Assembly: GCF_003217515.1 (NCBI RefSeq)
Contig: NZ_QJSX01000001.1
Location: 186,001-250,000 of the forward strand
Source: Deinococcus yavapaiensis KR-236
GTDB lineage: Bacteria; Deinococcota; Deinococci; Deinococcales; Deinococcaceae
Direction: 5' to 3'
DNA length: 64,000 nt
Shown: one piece after another, positions 26,559-34,017 of the stretch
Layout: the number at the start of each line of letters is the position of its first letter
How positions within the stretch are numbered: the stretch's first letter is position 1
Translations under genes and position numbers: made by a program
The notes under the pieces: model-generated
What the model saw: only the letters and a program-made list of their open reading frames with translations
Told to the model about the DNA's origin: nothing
Database searches by the model: none

Positions 26559-26588
26559 ACGAACGTGAGGTGCGCTCCTCGGCGTCGG

Positions 26589-26834
26589 TCACTTGCGCCG
26601 TTTGAGCAGGTCGACGAGCCTCGCGGGCGTGACGCGCGTGAACAGGGCTCCGCCGATGCGAACGATCGGGGCGTCCTCGGGGGGTTCGTCGCAGCGCGTC
26701 AGCAGGAGTTCGAACTTGCCGTCCGCGCTGACCATGCCGGGCGAGATGCGCAGTTCGCGCCACACGACATCGAGGAGTTCCTCGCGCAGGTCGGGGCTGA
26801 GGTGTTGCACGCACACTTCGATGCGTTGAATCAT
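26589..26834 (-). CDS. Thioredoxin-like [2Fe-2S] ferredoxin relative lacking most cluster ligands
   Basis: 81 residues. RIEVCVQHLSPDLREELL at the start and LLTRCDEPPEDAPIVRIGGA, then FTRVTPARLVDLL at the end follow the pattern of the NuoE/thioredoxin-like ferredoxin fold. That family normally has four cysteine ligands; here only two cysteines remain (residues 7 and about 54), so a 2Fe-2S cluster is unlikely in one subunit. I infer a derived family member with a non-cluster role. ATG at 26834 is chosen over an upstream in-frame start at 26864 because it fits the domain and has GGAG at fair spacing. It is convergent with the Nudix gene. Confidence 0.65.
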   Translation of the reverse strand: MIQRIEVCVQHLSPDLREELLDVVWRELRISPGMVSADGKFELLLTRCDEPPEDAPIVRIGGALFTRVTPARLVDLLKRRK

Positions 26835-27192
26835 CGTGGCGCGCTCCGTGAGACCTTCACGCAAAGTTGCGCGTTGCGAAGCTCGAACGCGCGCGATATC
26901 GATGAAAACGAGGTTGGAGAGGTCGAGGAGGCAGCAACTGGCATCCCCGCTATCTTAATGCGTTCATGCGTTCCTCACCGCATGTCCGCGGGCGTGCGGG
27001 ATGTTGAGACATGACGTTCCCGCCATTCCCACAGCCTTTCACGCGCGTTCTGTTTCCGGCAGAAAAGGTAAGCGACGCCCCTGCCCGAGCCCGTCGGCAC
27101 GCGTAGAGTACGGAGTACAATGTGAGAACAGAAGTTTACGATCGTCGCTTCTGCGCGCGTTCCCGTACCGCCTTCGAAGGAGGTTGGTCACT
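26835..27192 (+). other. Intergenic region upstream of clpC
   Basis: About 360 bp with no convincing gene. It must hold the promoter of clpC and, on the other strand, that of the small ferredoxin-like gene. A TACAAT at 27116-27121 is the best -10 candidate for clpC, without a clear -35. I searched by eye for HrcA/CIRCE (TTAGCACTC) and CtsR-type heptamer repeats and found none. Confidence 0.5.
27116..27121 (+). promoter_or_regulatory. Candidate -10 box for clpC
   Basis: TACAAT, about 140 nt upstream of the clpC start. The -35 region is unclear, so this is tentative. Confidence 0.3.
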
Positions 27193-27264
27193 TTGAATCC
27201 TCCGAATTCCTATTCGCCACTCGCGACTTCCCTCTCGCCCGACCTCTCCGAGGAGCTGTCATGA
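27193..27264 (+). CDS. Possible 23-residue upstream ORF coupled to clpC
   Basis: A strong GAAGGAGG (27176-27183) lies 9 nt before a TTG that opens a frame running to a TGA overlapping the clpC ATG (ATGA). The peptide is Ser/Pro/Leu-rich (NPPNSYSPLATSLSPDLSEE). clpC has its own GAGGAG site inside this frame. The strong ribosome site without another obvious gene is what makes this ORF worth listing; it may serve coupling rather than code for a functional peptide. Confidence 0.35.
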   Translation: MNPPNSYSPLATSLSPDLSEELS

Positions 27265-29492
27265 ATCGATACGACGACCGCGCCCGCCTCGTTTTCCACT
27301 ACGCCCGCGAGGAAGGCAACCGTCTCGGGCACGCCATGGTCGGGCCCGAACACCTTCTGCTCGGCCTCATGCGCGAAGCCGGAACGGCCGCGCAAATCCT
27401 TGGCGAATTCGGCGCCACCCTCGAAGGGCTGCGCCGCCGCGTCGAGGAGATCATCGGGCGCGGCGAAGGCTCACGCCTCAACGACGCGCCCGCCATCACC
27501 CCGCGCGCTCGGCGCGTCATGGAACTCGCGTCCGCCGAGGCGCGTTCGCTCGGCGCGCAAGTCACGTCCACCGAGCACATCCTGCTCGGCATCATTCGCG
27601 AAGGCGACGGGGTGGCTTACCGCATCCTGCAAGACCTCACGAAGGACGTCGACACGATTCGCTGGCGCATCCTGGCGCACAGCGATCCGAAGACGCAAAA
27701 GCCCGTTCACACGCCCTTCCTCGACGAGTACGGCCGCGACCTCACGAAGCAGGCGCGTGAAGGCAAGCTTGATCCCGTCATCGGCCGCGCGGAGGAAATC
27801 CGCCGCGTCACGCAGATCTTGTCGCGCCGCACGAAGAACAACCCCGTCCTGATCGGGGATCCCGGCGTCGGTAAGACCGCCATCGTCGAGGGACTCGCGC
27901 TCGCCATTCACGAAAAGCGCGTGCCGCCCAACTTACACGGCGCTCGCCTCGTGTCGCTCGACTTGTCGGGCGTCGTGGCGGGCACGAAGTACCGCGGCGA
28001 GTTCGAAGAGCGGCTGCGCCAAATCATCGAGGAACTGCGCAATGCAAAGGTGATCGCCTTCATCGACGAGCTTCACACCCTCGTCGGCGCGGGCGGAGCG
28101 GAAGGCACCCTCGACGCCGCCAACATCCTCAAGCCCGCCCTTTCGCGCGGCGAAATCCAAGTGATCGGCGCCACGACGACGGGCGAGTACCACCGTTACA
28201 TCGAAAAGGACGCCGCGCTCGAACGCCGCTTCCAACCCGTGATCGTTCTGGAGCCCTCGCCGGTCGAGACGCTGCAGATCCTGCGCGGTCTGCGCGGCAA
28301 GTACGAGGAGCACCACGGCGTGTCCATTCCCGACTCGGCGCTCGAACTCGCCGTGCGCATCGGTGAGCGGGCGTTGCCGGGCCGCAACTTCCCCGACAAG
28401 GCCATCGACCTCATCGACGAGGCCGCCAGCCGCGTGCGCCTCAACCTCTCGCTCGGCGTGCAAGTCACCGAGGACGAGACGGGCGAGCCGATGGTCTCCA
28501 GAGACGACATCGAGAGCGTCATCAACTCCATGGGCGGAATCTACGCCGAGGAAAGCACCGAGAAGCTCGGCGACCTCGAAGACAGCCTCACCGAGCAGGT
28601 GTACGGCCAGCCTGACGCGATTCGCGCGCTGTCGAGCGCGTTGCGCCGCGCCCGCGTCGGTCTGGGGGGACGCACGCGCGTCTCGGCGAGCTTCTTGTTC
28701 GTCGGGCCGTCGGGCGTCGGAAAGACGCACCTCGCCAAGGCGCTCGCACGCTCCTTGTTCGGCTCGGAGCGCTCGCTCATTCGCATCGACATGAGCGAGT
28801 ACCAAGAGTCGCACGCCATCTCGAAGCTCATCGGATCGCCTCCCGGATACGTGGGCTACGAGCAAGGCGGGCGCCTCACGGAAGCCGTGCGTCGCCAACC
28901 GTTCAGCGTCATCCTGCTCGACGAAATCGAAAAAGCACACCCCGACGTGTACAACACGTTCTTGCAAGTCCTCGACGACGGACGCCTCACCGACGGCCTC
29001 GGACGTACGGTGGACTTCCGCCGCACCATCATCATCATGACGTCCAACACGGGCTTCAACACCGGTCCCGGCGTCGGCTTCTCGCCCGTCAAGGTCGAGG
29101 ACACCCAACCGCTGCGCCAGATCTTCACGCCGGAGTTCCTCGACCGTCTCGACGACGTCATCCGCTTCAAGGCGCTCGGTGAGGACGAACTCGTGCGCGT
29201 CGCGCAGCAACTTCTCGACGAGATGACCGAGGAACTCGCGAGCCGCGAGCTCACGGTCACCTTCGACCCGGAAGTGGCGGCTTGGTTGGTGTCGCGCCTC
29301 AAGGCTCGCAGCAACAAGCACGCCCTGGGCTCGTCGCGTCAGCTGCGGACCCTCGTGCGCGACGAGATCGAAGATCCGCTCGCGCTGGAGCTCGTCGCGC
29401 TCGGCGACGAAGCCAACATCCACGTGAAGCTTTCCAACGAAGGGCTCGTGTTCGAACGGCAGGATCTGGCGTCCGCGCAGATCCTCGCGTAA
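27261..29492 (+). CDS. clpC: ClpC-family AAA+ unfoldase
   Basis: 743 residues. The N-domain with two Clp repeats is at about 1-145. AAA-1 has Walker A GDPGVGKT (about residue 200) and AAA-2 has GPSGVGKT (about residue 484). A VGF tripeptide in GPGVGFSP in the second AAA module may be the ClpP-docking loop. After AAA-1 (IDLIDEAASRVRLNLS) the sequence passes straight to the AAA-2 linker. The coiled-coil/UVR middle domain usual in ClpC is absent, which explains the short length. It unfolds substrates for ClpP. ATG with GAGGAG upstream; a terminator follows. Confidence 0.92.
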   Translation: MNRYDDRARLVFHYAREEGNRLGHAMVGPEHLLLGLMREAGTAAQILGEFGATLEGLRRRVEEIIGRGEGSRLNDAPAITPRARRVMELASAEARSLGAQVTSTEHILLGIIREGDGVAYRILQDLTKDVDTIRWRILAHSDPKTQKPVHTPFLDEYGRDLTKQAREGKLDPVIGRAEEIRRVTQILSRRTKNNPVLIGDPGVGKTAIVEGLALAIHEKRVPPNLHGARLVSLDLSGVVAGTKYRGEFEERLRQIIEELRNAKVIAFIDELHTLVGAGGAEGTLDAANILKPALSRGEIQVIGATTTGEYHRYIEKDAALERRFQPVIVLEPSPVETLQILRGLRGKYEEHHGVSIPDSALELAVRIGERALPGRNFPDKAIDLIDEAASRVRLNLSLGVQVTEDETGEPMVSRDDIESVINSMGGIYAEESTEKLGDLEDSLTEQVYGQPDAIRALSSALRRARVGLGGRTRVSASFLFVGPSGVGKTHLAKALARSLFGSERSLIRIDMSEYQESHAISKLIGSPPGYVGYEQGGRLTEAVRRQPFSVILLDEIEKAHPDVYNTFLQVLDDGRLTDGLGRTVDFRRTIIIMTSNTGFNTGPGVGFSPVKVEDTQPLRQIFTPEFLDRLDDVIRFKALGEDELVRVAQQLLDEMTEELASRELTVTFDPEVAAWLVSRLKARSNKHALGSSRQLRTLVRDEIEDPLALELVALGDEANIHVKLSNEGLVFERQDLASAQILA

Positions 29493-29523
29493 GACCCTTC
29501 CTCTGCGGAGTGCTTCAGGCTCA

Positions 29524-29554
29524 CCCCCTCGCCCACAGAGGCGAGGGGGCCTTT
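29524..29554 (+). terminator. Intrinsic terminator after clpC
   Basis: A perfect 10-bp stem CCCCCTCGCC / GGCGAGGGGG with loop CACAGA, followed by CCTTT. Confidence 0.85.
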
Positions 29555-29582
29555 CATGCACGTACGTTACGATAGGAGCAGA

Positions 29583-30935
29583 ATGGCGAGAGTATCGACG
29601 AAGTACACCTGCGCGTCCTGCGGGTATCAAGCCGCGAAACCGATGGGCAGATGTCCGAACTGCTCGGCGTGGAATTCCTTCGAGGAAGTCGTTTCGGCGC
29701 CCACGAAAAGCAGCAGTTTCGGCGGTGCCTACGGCGGCGTGAAGGGCGGCAAGCTCACGGCGCTTTCCACCGTCGGACGGCGCGAAGAGCCTCGGACGCC
29801 GAGCGGCGTGCCCGAACTCGACCGCGTGCTCGGCGGAGGGCTCGTGGCGGGCGGCGTGACCCTCATCGGTGGAGAGCCCGGCATCGGAAAGAGCACCTTG
29901 CTGCTGCAAGTCGCCGACAAGCTCGCCAAGGACGGCAAGAGCGTGTTGTACGTGGCGGGCGAGGAGAGCTTGGAGCAGATTCGCCTGCGCGCCGACCGCC
30001 TCGGCGTGACGAGCGAGATCCAAATGACGCGCGACACGCGCGCCGAGCACATCGCGGCCTTGCTCGACGAGCACAAGCCCGCCTTGTGCATCGTCGACTC
30101 CATCCAAACGGTGCAAATCGAAGGCGAGGGCGTGGCGGGCGGCGTGGCGCAAGTCCGTGAGGCGACGGCGATGCTGACGCGCGCCGCCAAGGAATCGGGA
30201 ACGAGCACCGTCCTCGTCGGACACGTCACGAAGGAAGGCACCGTGGCGGGACCGAAGGTGATGGAGCACATCGTCGACACCACCGTGTTCCTGGAGAGCG
30301 TCGGGCAGTATCGGCTCTTGCGCAGCGTCAAGAATCGCTTCGGGCAGGCGGGCGAACTCGGCGTGTTCGAGATGAGGGAATCCGGGCTCGTGGCCATCGA
30401 GAATCCCAGCGCGGCCTTTCTCGCCGAGCGGCCCGTCGGCGTGCCGGGCAGCGTCGTCGCCGCGACGATCGACGGGCAACGGCCCATGCTGCTCGAAGTG
30501 CAAGCCCTGGCCGCGAAGACGCCGTACCCGAATCCTCGCCGCGTCGTCGTCGGGCTCGATCCGCGGCGCGTCGATGTCGTCCTCGCGGTGCTCGAGCGTC
30601 GCCTCGACCTCACCTTGGGCGGCTTGGACATCTTCGTGAACCTCGCCGGGGGGATGAAGGTGCCCGATCCGGGACTCGACCTCGCCGTGGCGCTCGCCGT
30701 GTACAGCGCCGTCGTCGGAAAGGCGCTGCCCTCGGACGTCGCCGTGTTCGGCGAGGTGGGTCTGGCGGGCGAGGTGCGCACCGTGACGAGCGCCTTGAGA
30801 CGTGCCGAGGAGGCGAGGCGCGCAGGATACGCGCGCCTCGTGATGCCGCCCGGCGTCGAAGGCGCGGGTGTGGGCAGCGTCGAGGACGCTCTGAAGGTCT
30901 TATGGCAAACGAGTCGTGAGCGGGCGGCGAAATGA
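29583..30935 (+). CDS. radA: DNA repair protein RadA
   Basis: 450 residues. A C4 zinc finger (CASCGYQAAKPMGRCPNC) is at the N-terminus, then a RecA-like ATPase with Walker A GGEPGIGKST (about residue 99), the RadA-specific KNRFGQAGELG (about 250), and a C-terminal Lon-protease-like domain (about 275-450). RadA is a helicase that migrates recombination branches and aids repair. ATG has AGGAG 8 nt upstream; upstream in-frame codons at 29556 overlap the terminator and are unlikely. Confidence 0.95.
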   Translation: MARVSTKYTCASCGYQAAKPMGRCPNCSAWNSFEEVVSAPTKSSSFGGAYGGVKGGKLTALSTVGRREEPRTPSGVPELDRVLGGGLVAGGVTLIGGEPGIGKSTLLLQVADKLAKDGKSVLYVAGEESLEQIRLRADRLGVTSEIQMTRDTRAEHIAALLDEHKPALCIVDSIQTVQIEGEGVAGGVAQVREATAMLTRAAKESGTSTVLVGHVTKEGTVAGPKVMEHIVDTTVFLESVGQYRLLRSVKNRFGQAGELGVFEMRESGLVAIENPSAAFLAERPVGVPGSVVAATIDGQRPMLLEVQALAAKTPYPNPRRVVVGLDPRRVDVVLAVLERRLDLTLGGLDIFVNLAGGMKVPDPGLDLAVALAVYSAVVGKALPSDVAVFGEVGLAGEVRTVTSALRRAEEARRAGYARLVMPPGVEGAGVGSVEDALKVLWQTSRERAAK

Positions 30936-30942
30936 CGAATTT

Positions 30943-30972
30943 TTTACAACCTGCTCACTCGTTGAGTACACT
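30943..30972 (+). promoter_or_regulatory. Promoter of the PIN-TRAM gene
   Basis: TTTACA (30943-30948), 18-bp gap, TACACT (30967-30972), 9 nt before the ATG. The start of transcription would fall within a few bases of the start codon. Confidence 0.55.
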
Positions 30973-30981
30973 AAAGGTGTA

Positions 30982-32010
30982 ATGGCCGTTCGCCTCTTCT
31001 TTCTCCTCGTCGGCCTCCTTGTTGGATACGGCGTCGGTCGTCTGCTCACACTGCTCGGCCTCGGCGACGGGGTGAGCGCGACTGCCAACACCGCCTATCT
31101 CATGCTGGCGGGTCTGCTGTTGTCGTTCCTGCTCGGACCTCGCCTCGAGCGTTGGCTCACGCAGTCCTTCGAGAGCTTCGTCCGCTGGTTCTCGAAGCTC
31201 GATCCGCGCCGCGTCACCGCCGCGACGGTCGGCCTCGTGGTGGCGTTGCTCTTGAGCGTCCTGCTGTCAAGCGTCCTCGCGACCGTTCCCTTCTACACGT
31301 GGTACCTCAACATCCTCGTCACCGCCATCCTCGCGTGGTTCTTCGTGTACTTCGCGCTGCAAAACGCCTCGTCGTTCTCGGGGCTCGGCTGGTCGACGGC
31401 GGGAACGACGCGCAAGCGCGCCAACGTCAAGGTGCTCGACACGAACGTCATCATCGACGGGCGCGTCACCGAGCTCGCCAAGGCGGGCTTCGTGGAAGGT
31501 GAGATCGTCGTTCCGTCGTTCGTGCTGCGTGAACTCCAACTTCTCGCCGACCACGGCGATCCCCAGCGGCGCGCCCGTGGCAAGCGGGGCTTGATCGTGC
31601 TGGAGGAACTGCGAGGCGCGGTGCCCGTGCGTGTGCAGGAGTGGGACGCGCCCGACGTCGCGGCCGTCGACGACAAGCTCGTGCGGTTCACGCGCGAAAT
31701 CGGCGGCAAGCTCGTCACGAACGACGCGAACCTCTCGAAGGTCGCGACCCTCTACGGCTTGAAGGTTCTGTCGATTCACGAGGCGGCGACTGCCTTGCGG
31801 CCGAAACTGCAAGCGGGCGAGTTGCTCGACGTGACCGTCACGAAGGCGGGGCAGCAAGCCGGGCAAGGCGTGGCGTACCTCGACGACGGCACGATGATCG
31901 TCGTGGAGGACGGCATGAAGTACAAGGGCAAGACGGTGCGCGTGACGGTGCTGAGCGCGGTGCAGACGAACTTGGGCCGCATGGTCTTCGCGAAAACCGT
32001 CGGTGACTGA
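30982..32010 (+). CDS. PIN-TRAM membrane protein (YacL-like)
   Basis: 342 residues. Four hydrophobic segments (about 1-22, 35-55, 75-95 and 100-122) anchor the protein. The PIN nuclease-like domain (about 150-270) has the first acidic residue in VLDTNVIIDGR and the later acidic residues in LVTNDANLSKVA. The TRAM domain, a predicted RNA-binding OB fold, is at the C-terminus (about 285-340). This layout is conserved in Firmicutes and Deinococcota, often next to radA as here. A membrane-tethered RNase is the usual proposal; the substrate is unknown. Confidence 0.85.
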   Translation: MAVRLFFLLVGLLVGYGVGRLLTLLGLGDGVSATANTAYLMLAGLLLSFLLGPRLERWLTQSFESFVRWFSKLDPRRVTAATVGLVVALLLSVLLSSVLATVPFYTWYLNILVTAILAWFFVYFALQNASSFSGLGWSTAGTTRKRANVKVLDTNVIIDGRVTELAKAGFVEGEIVVPSFVLRELQLLADHGDPQRRARGKRGLIVLEELRGAVPVRVQEWDAPDVAAVDDKLVRFTREIGGKLVTNDANLSKVATLYGLKVLSIHEAATALRPKLQAGELLDVTVTKAGQQAGQGVAYLDDGTMIVVEDGMKYKGKTVRVTVLSAVQTNLGRMVFAKTVGD

Positions 32011-32035
32011 GGCTGCCGCGCGTCCAAACAAGTGT

Positions 32036-32041
32036 TAGACT
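32036..32041 (+). promoter_or_regulatory. -10 box of a leaderless pepF promoter
   Basis: TAGACT, then 7 nt, then ATG at 32049. No Shine-Dalgarno sequence. Confidence 0.6.
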
Positions 32042-32048
32042 GCCCGCG

Positions 32049-33821
32049 ATGGACAATTTGCCTCGCTGGAACACGACTTCCATGTATCCGTCGCTTCAAT
32101 CGCCCGAATTCACGGCGGCCTTCGACGAATTGATCGGCGACGTCGCCGAATTATCGCGGACCTTCGACGAGCTCGGCATTCACGCGAACGCCAAGCTCGA
32201 CGACGAGACCGCCGCGCTCGAACGCGCCTTGGACGGTATGAACGCCGTCTACGAGAAGCTCGCGCGCATCCGGTCGTACCTGTACGCGTTCGTCTCCACG
32301 AACTCGCGTGACGACGTCGCGCAAGGCAAGATGAGCGAGCTCGGCGTGAAGACCGTCGTGCTCGGGCAGCTTTCCACGCGCTTCGAGGCATGGATCGGCG
32401 GACTCGACTTGGAGCGTGTCCTCGCGCAGAGCGAGGCGGCGCGCGACCACGCGTACATGCTGCGCCGCGCCGCCGTGCGGGCCAAGCACCAGATGACGCC
32501 TCAAGAAGAGGAGCTCGCGTCGCTGCTCAACCTCTCGGGCGGCTCGGCGTGGGCGAAGCTTCACTCGAACGTCACGTCGCAGCTCAAGGTGGACGTCCAC
32601 GGGCAAGCCTTGCCGATGAGCGCCGTGCGCAACCTCGCCGCCGACGCCGACGCGAAAACGCGCGAAGACGCCTACCGCGCCGAACTGGGCGCTTGGCAGA
32701 CGGTCGAGGTCACGCTCGCCGCCGCCATGAACGGCATCAAGGGTCAAGCGAACGTCTTGGGACAACGGCGCGGCTACGCCGACCCGATCGAGCCGACCCT
32801 CACGGCGAACTCCATCGACCGCGAGACGCTCGAAGCGATGCAGGCCGCGTGCGTCGACGCCTTCCCCGCCTTTCGGCGTTACTTCCGCGCCAAGGCGAAG
32901 TTGCTGGGCCGCGACCGCTTGCCGTGGTGGGACCTCTTCGCGCCCGTCGGCAAGACCAGCAAGGCGTGGAGTTACGACGAAGCGAAGGCCTTCATCGTCG
33001 AGCAGTTCGGCACGTACTCGGACAAGCTCGCCAACTTCGCCGACCGCGCCTTTCAAGAAGACTGGCTCGACGTTGCGCCCCGCGAAGGCAAGGTGGGCGG
33101 CGCGTTTTGCATGGGTTGGCAAAACGGCGAGAGCCGCATCCTGCTGAACTACCGCCCCGACCTCGACTCCGTCTCGACGCTCGCGCACGAACTCGGACAC
33201 GGGTACCACAACCTCTGCCTCAAGGACCGCCGTCCCCTACAAAAGGGCACGCCGATGACGCTCGCCGAAACCGCCTCCATCTTTTGCGAGACGATCGCCG
33301 TGAACGCCGCGCTTTCGGCGGCGAGCGGCGACGAGAAGCTCTACATCCTGGAGACGCAACTGCAAGGCCACGCGCAAGTCGTCGTGGACATCCACTCGCG
33401 CTTCTTGTTCGAAAAGCGCGTGTTCGAGGCGCGTAAAGCCCGCGACCTCTCCCCCGCCGAGTTGTGCGCGTTCATGGTCGAAGCGCAGGAAGCGACGTAC
33501 GGCGACGCGATCAGCGATCCGCATCCGTACATGTGGGCCGTCAAGTCGCACTACTACGGCAGCAGCTTCTACAACTACCCGTACACGTTCGGCTTGCTGT
33601 TCGGCTTGGGCCTGTACGCCGTGTATCAGCGTGACCCCGAGGCGTTCAAGGCGGGCTACGACGACCTGCTGGCGTCCACGGGCCTCGCCGACGCCGCGAC
33701 GCTTGCGGGCCGCTTCGGCATCGACACGCGCAGCAAGGCGTTCTGGCAAGGCAGCCTCTCGGTCATTGAGGCCAGCATCGACGAGTACGAGAAGATGGTG
33801 CACAGCGTCGTCACGGCCTGA
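32049..33821 (+). CDS. M3-family oligoendopeptidase F
   Basis: 590 residues, the usual size for PepF-type enzymes. The zinc motif is in TLAHELGHGYHN (about residue 380), with the third ligand, a glutamate, in MTLAETASIFCE. The N-terminal helical region narrows the cleft so that only peptides of about 5-20 residues enter. It is cytosolic, with no signal peptide, and probably recycles peptides made by proteases such as ClpCP and Lon. The gene is monocistronic under a leaderless-type promoter. Confidence 0.92.
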   Translation: MDNLPRWNTTSMYPSLQSPEFTAAFDELIGDVAELSRTFDELGIHANAKLDDETAALERALDGMNAVYEKLARIRSYLYAFVSTNSRDDVAQGKMSELGVKTVVLGQLSTRFEAWIGGLDLERVLAQSEAARDHAYMLRRAAVRAKHQMTPQEEELASLLNLSGGSAWAKLHSNVTSQLKVDVHGQALPMSAVRNLAADADAKTREDAYRAELGAWQTVEVTLAAAMNGIKGQANVLGQRRGYADPIEPTLTANSIDRETLEAMQAACVDAFPAFRRYFRAKAKLLGRDRLPWWDLFAPVGKTSKAWSYDEAKAFIVEQFGTYSDKLANFADRAFQEDWLDVAPREGKVGGAFCMGWQNGESRILLNYRPDLDSVSTLAHELGHGYHNLCLKDRRPLQKGTPMTLAETASIFCETIAVNAALSAASGDEKLYILETQLQGHAQVVVDIHSRFLFEKRVFEARKARDLSPAELCAFMVEAQEATYGDAISDPHPYMWAVKSHYYGSSFYNYPYTFGLLFGLGLYAVYQRDPEAFKAGYDDLLASTGLADAATLAGRFGIDTRSKAFWQGSLSVIEASIDEYEKMVHSVVTA

Positions 33822-33857
33822 CTGGACAACGTGAACTTCGAGACGGCCGCCGCACTT

Positions 33858-33863
33858 TAAGCT
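33858..33863 (+). promoter_or_regulatory. -10 box for the leu leader peptide and leuCDB
   Basis: TAAGCT, then 7 nt, then the ATG of the leader peptide. Transcription is predicted to start at that ATG. Confidence 0.6.
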
Positions 33864-33870
33864 GACCGCA

Positions 33871-33936
33871 ATGTTCGAGCGTCCCCCACAACGAAGAATC
33901 GGCACGGCGGTGCTTCTTCTTCGACGGGGGCCTTGA
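33871..33936 (+). CDS. leu operon leader peptide (attenuation)
   Basis: A 21-residue peptide, MFERPPQRRIGTAV followed by LLL and RRGP. Three consecutive Leu codons (CTT CTT CTT) lie shortly before its stop. It has no ribosome site and starts 7 nt after TAAGCT. The last codons include CGACGGGGGCC, which can pair with the 5' arm of the downstream terminator hairpin. Stalling at the Leu codons when Leu-tRNA is short would change which hairpin forms and let transcription run into leuC. Confidence 0.75.
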   Translation: MFERPPQRRIGTAVLLLRRGP

Positions 33937-33958
33937 GCTGACCCGGACAACGCTCAAC

Positions 33959-33997
33959 GCCCCCGCACACCAACTCGGTTGCGGGGGCCGTTCGTTT
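33959..33997 (+). terminator. Attenuator hairpin before leuC
   Basis: GCCCCCGCA (33959-33967) pairs with TGCGGGGGC (33980-33988); an inner ACC/GGT extends the stem. A T-rich stretch (CGTTCGTTTC) follows. The competing pairing is GGGGGC at the end of the leader peptide (about 33926-33931) with GCCCCC. A further hairpin TTGAGC/GCTCAA (33933-33938 with 33952-33957) spans the leader stop codon. Confidence 0.72.
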
Positions 33998-34017
33998 CGG
34001 GCAGGAGGCTGCGTGTT

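Noticed and set aside
26920..27003. An 18-codon ORF (MRSCVPHRMSAGVRDVET) upstream of clpC as a leader peptide
   Set aside because: No run of one amino acid, no following hairpin and no good ribosome site.
27933..30503. An 856-codon minus frame spanning clpC and radA
   Set aside because: It crosses two real genes and a terminator; composition is Arg/Ala/Leu noise.
33822..34017. T-box riboswitch upstream of leuC
   Set aside because: No T-box consensus or specifier stem was seen. A short ORF with a Leu codon run before the hairpin explains the region better as ribosome-mediated attenuation.
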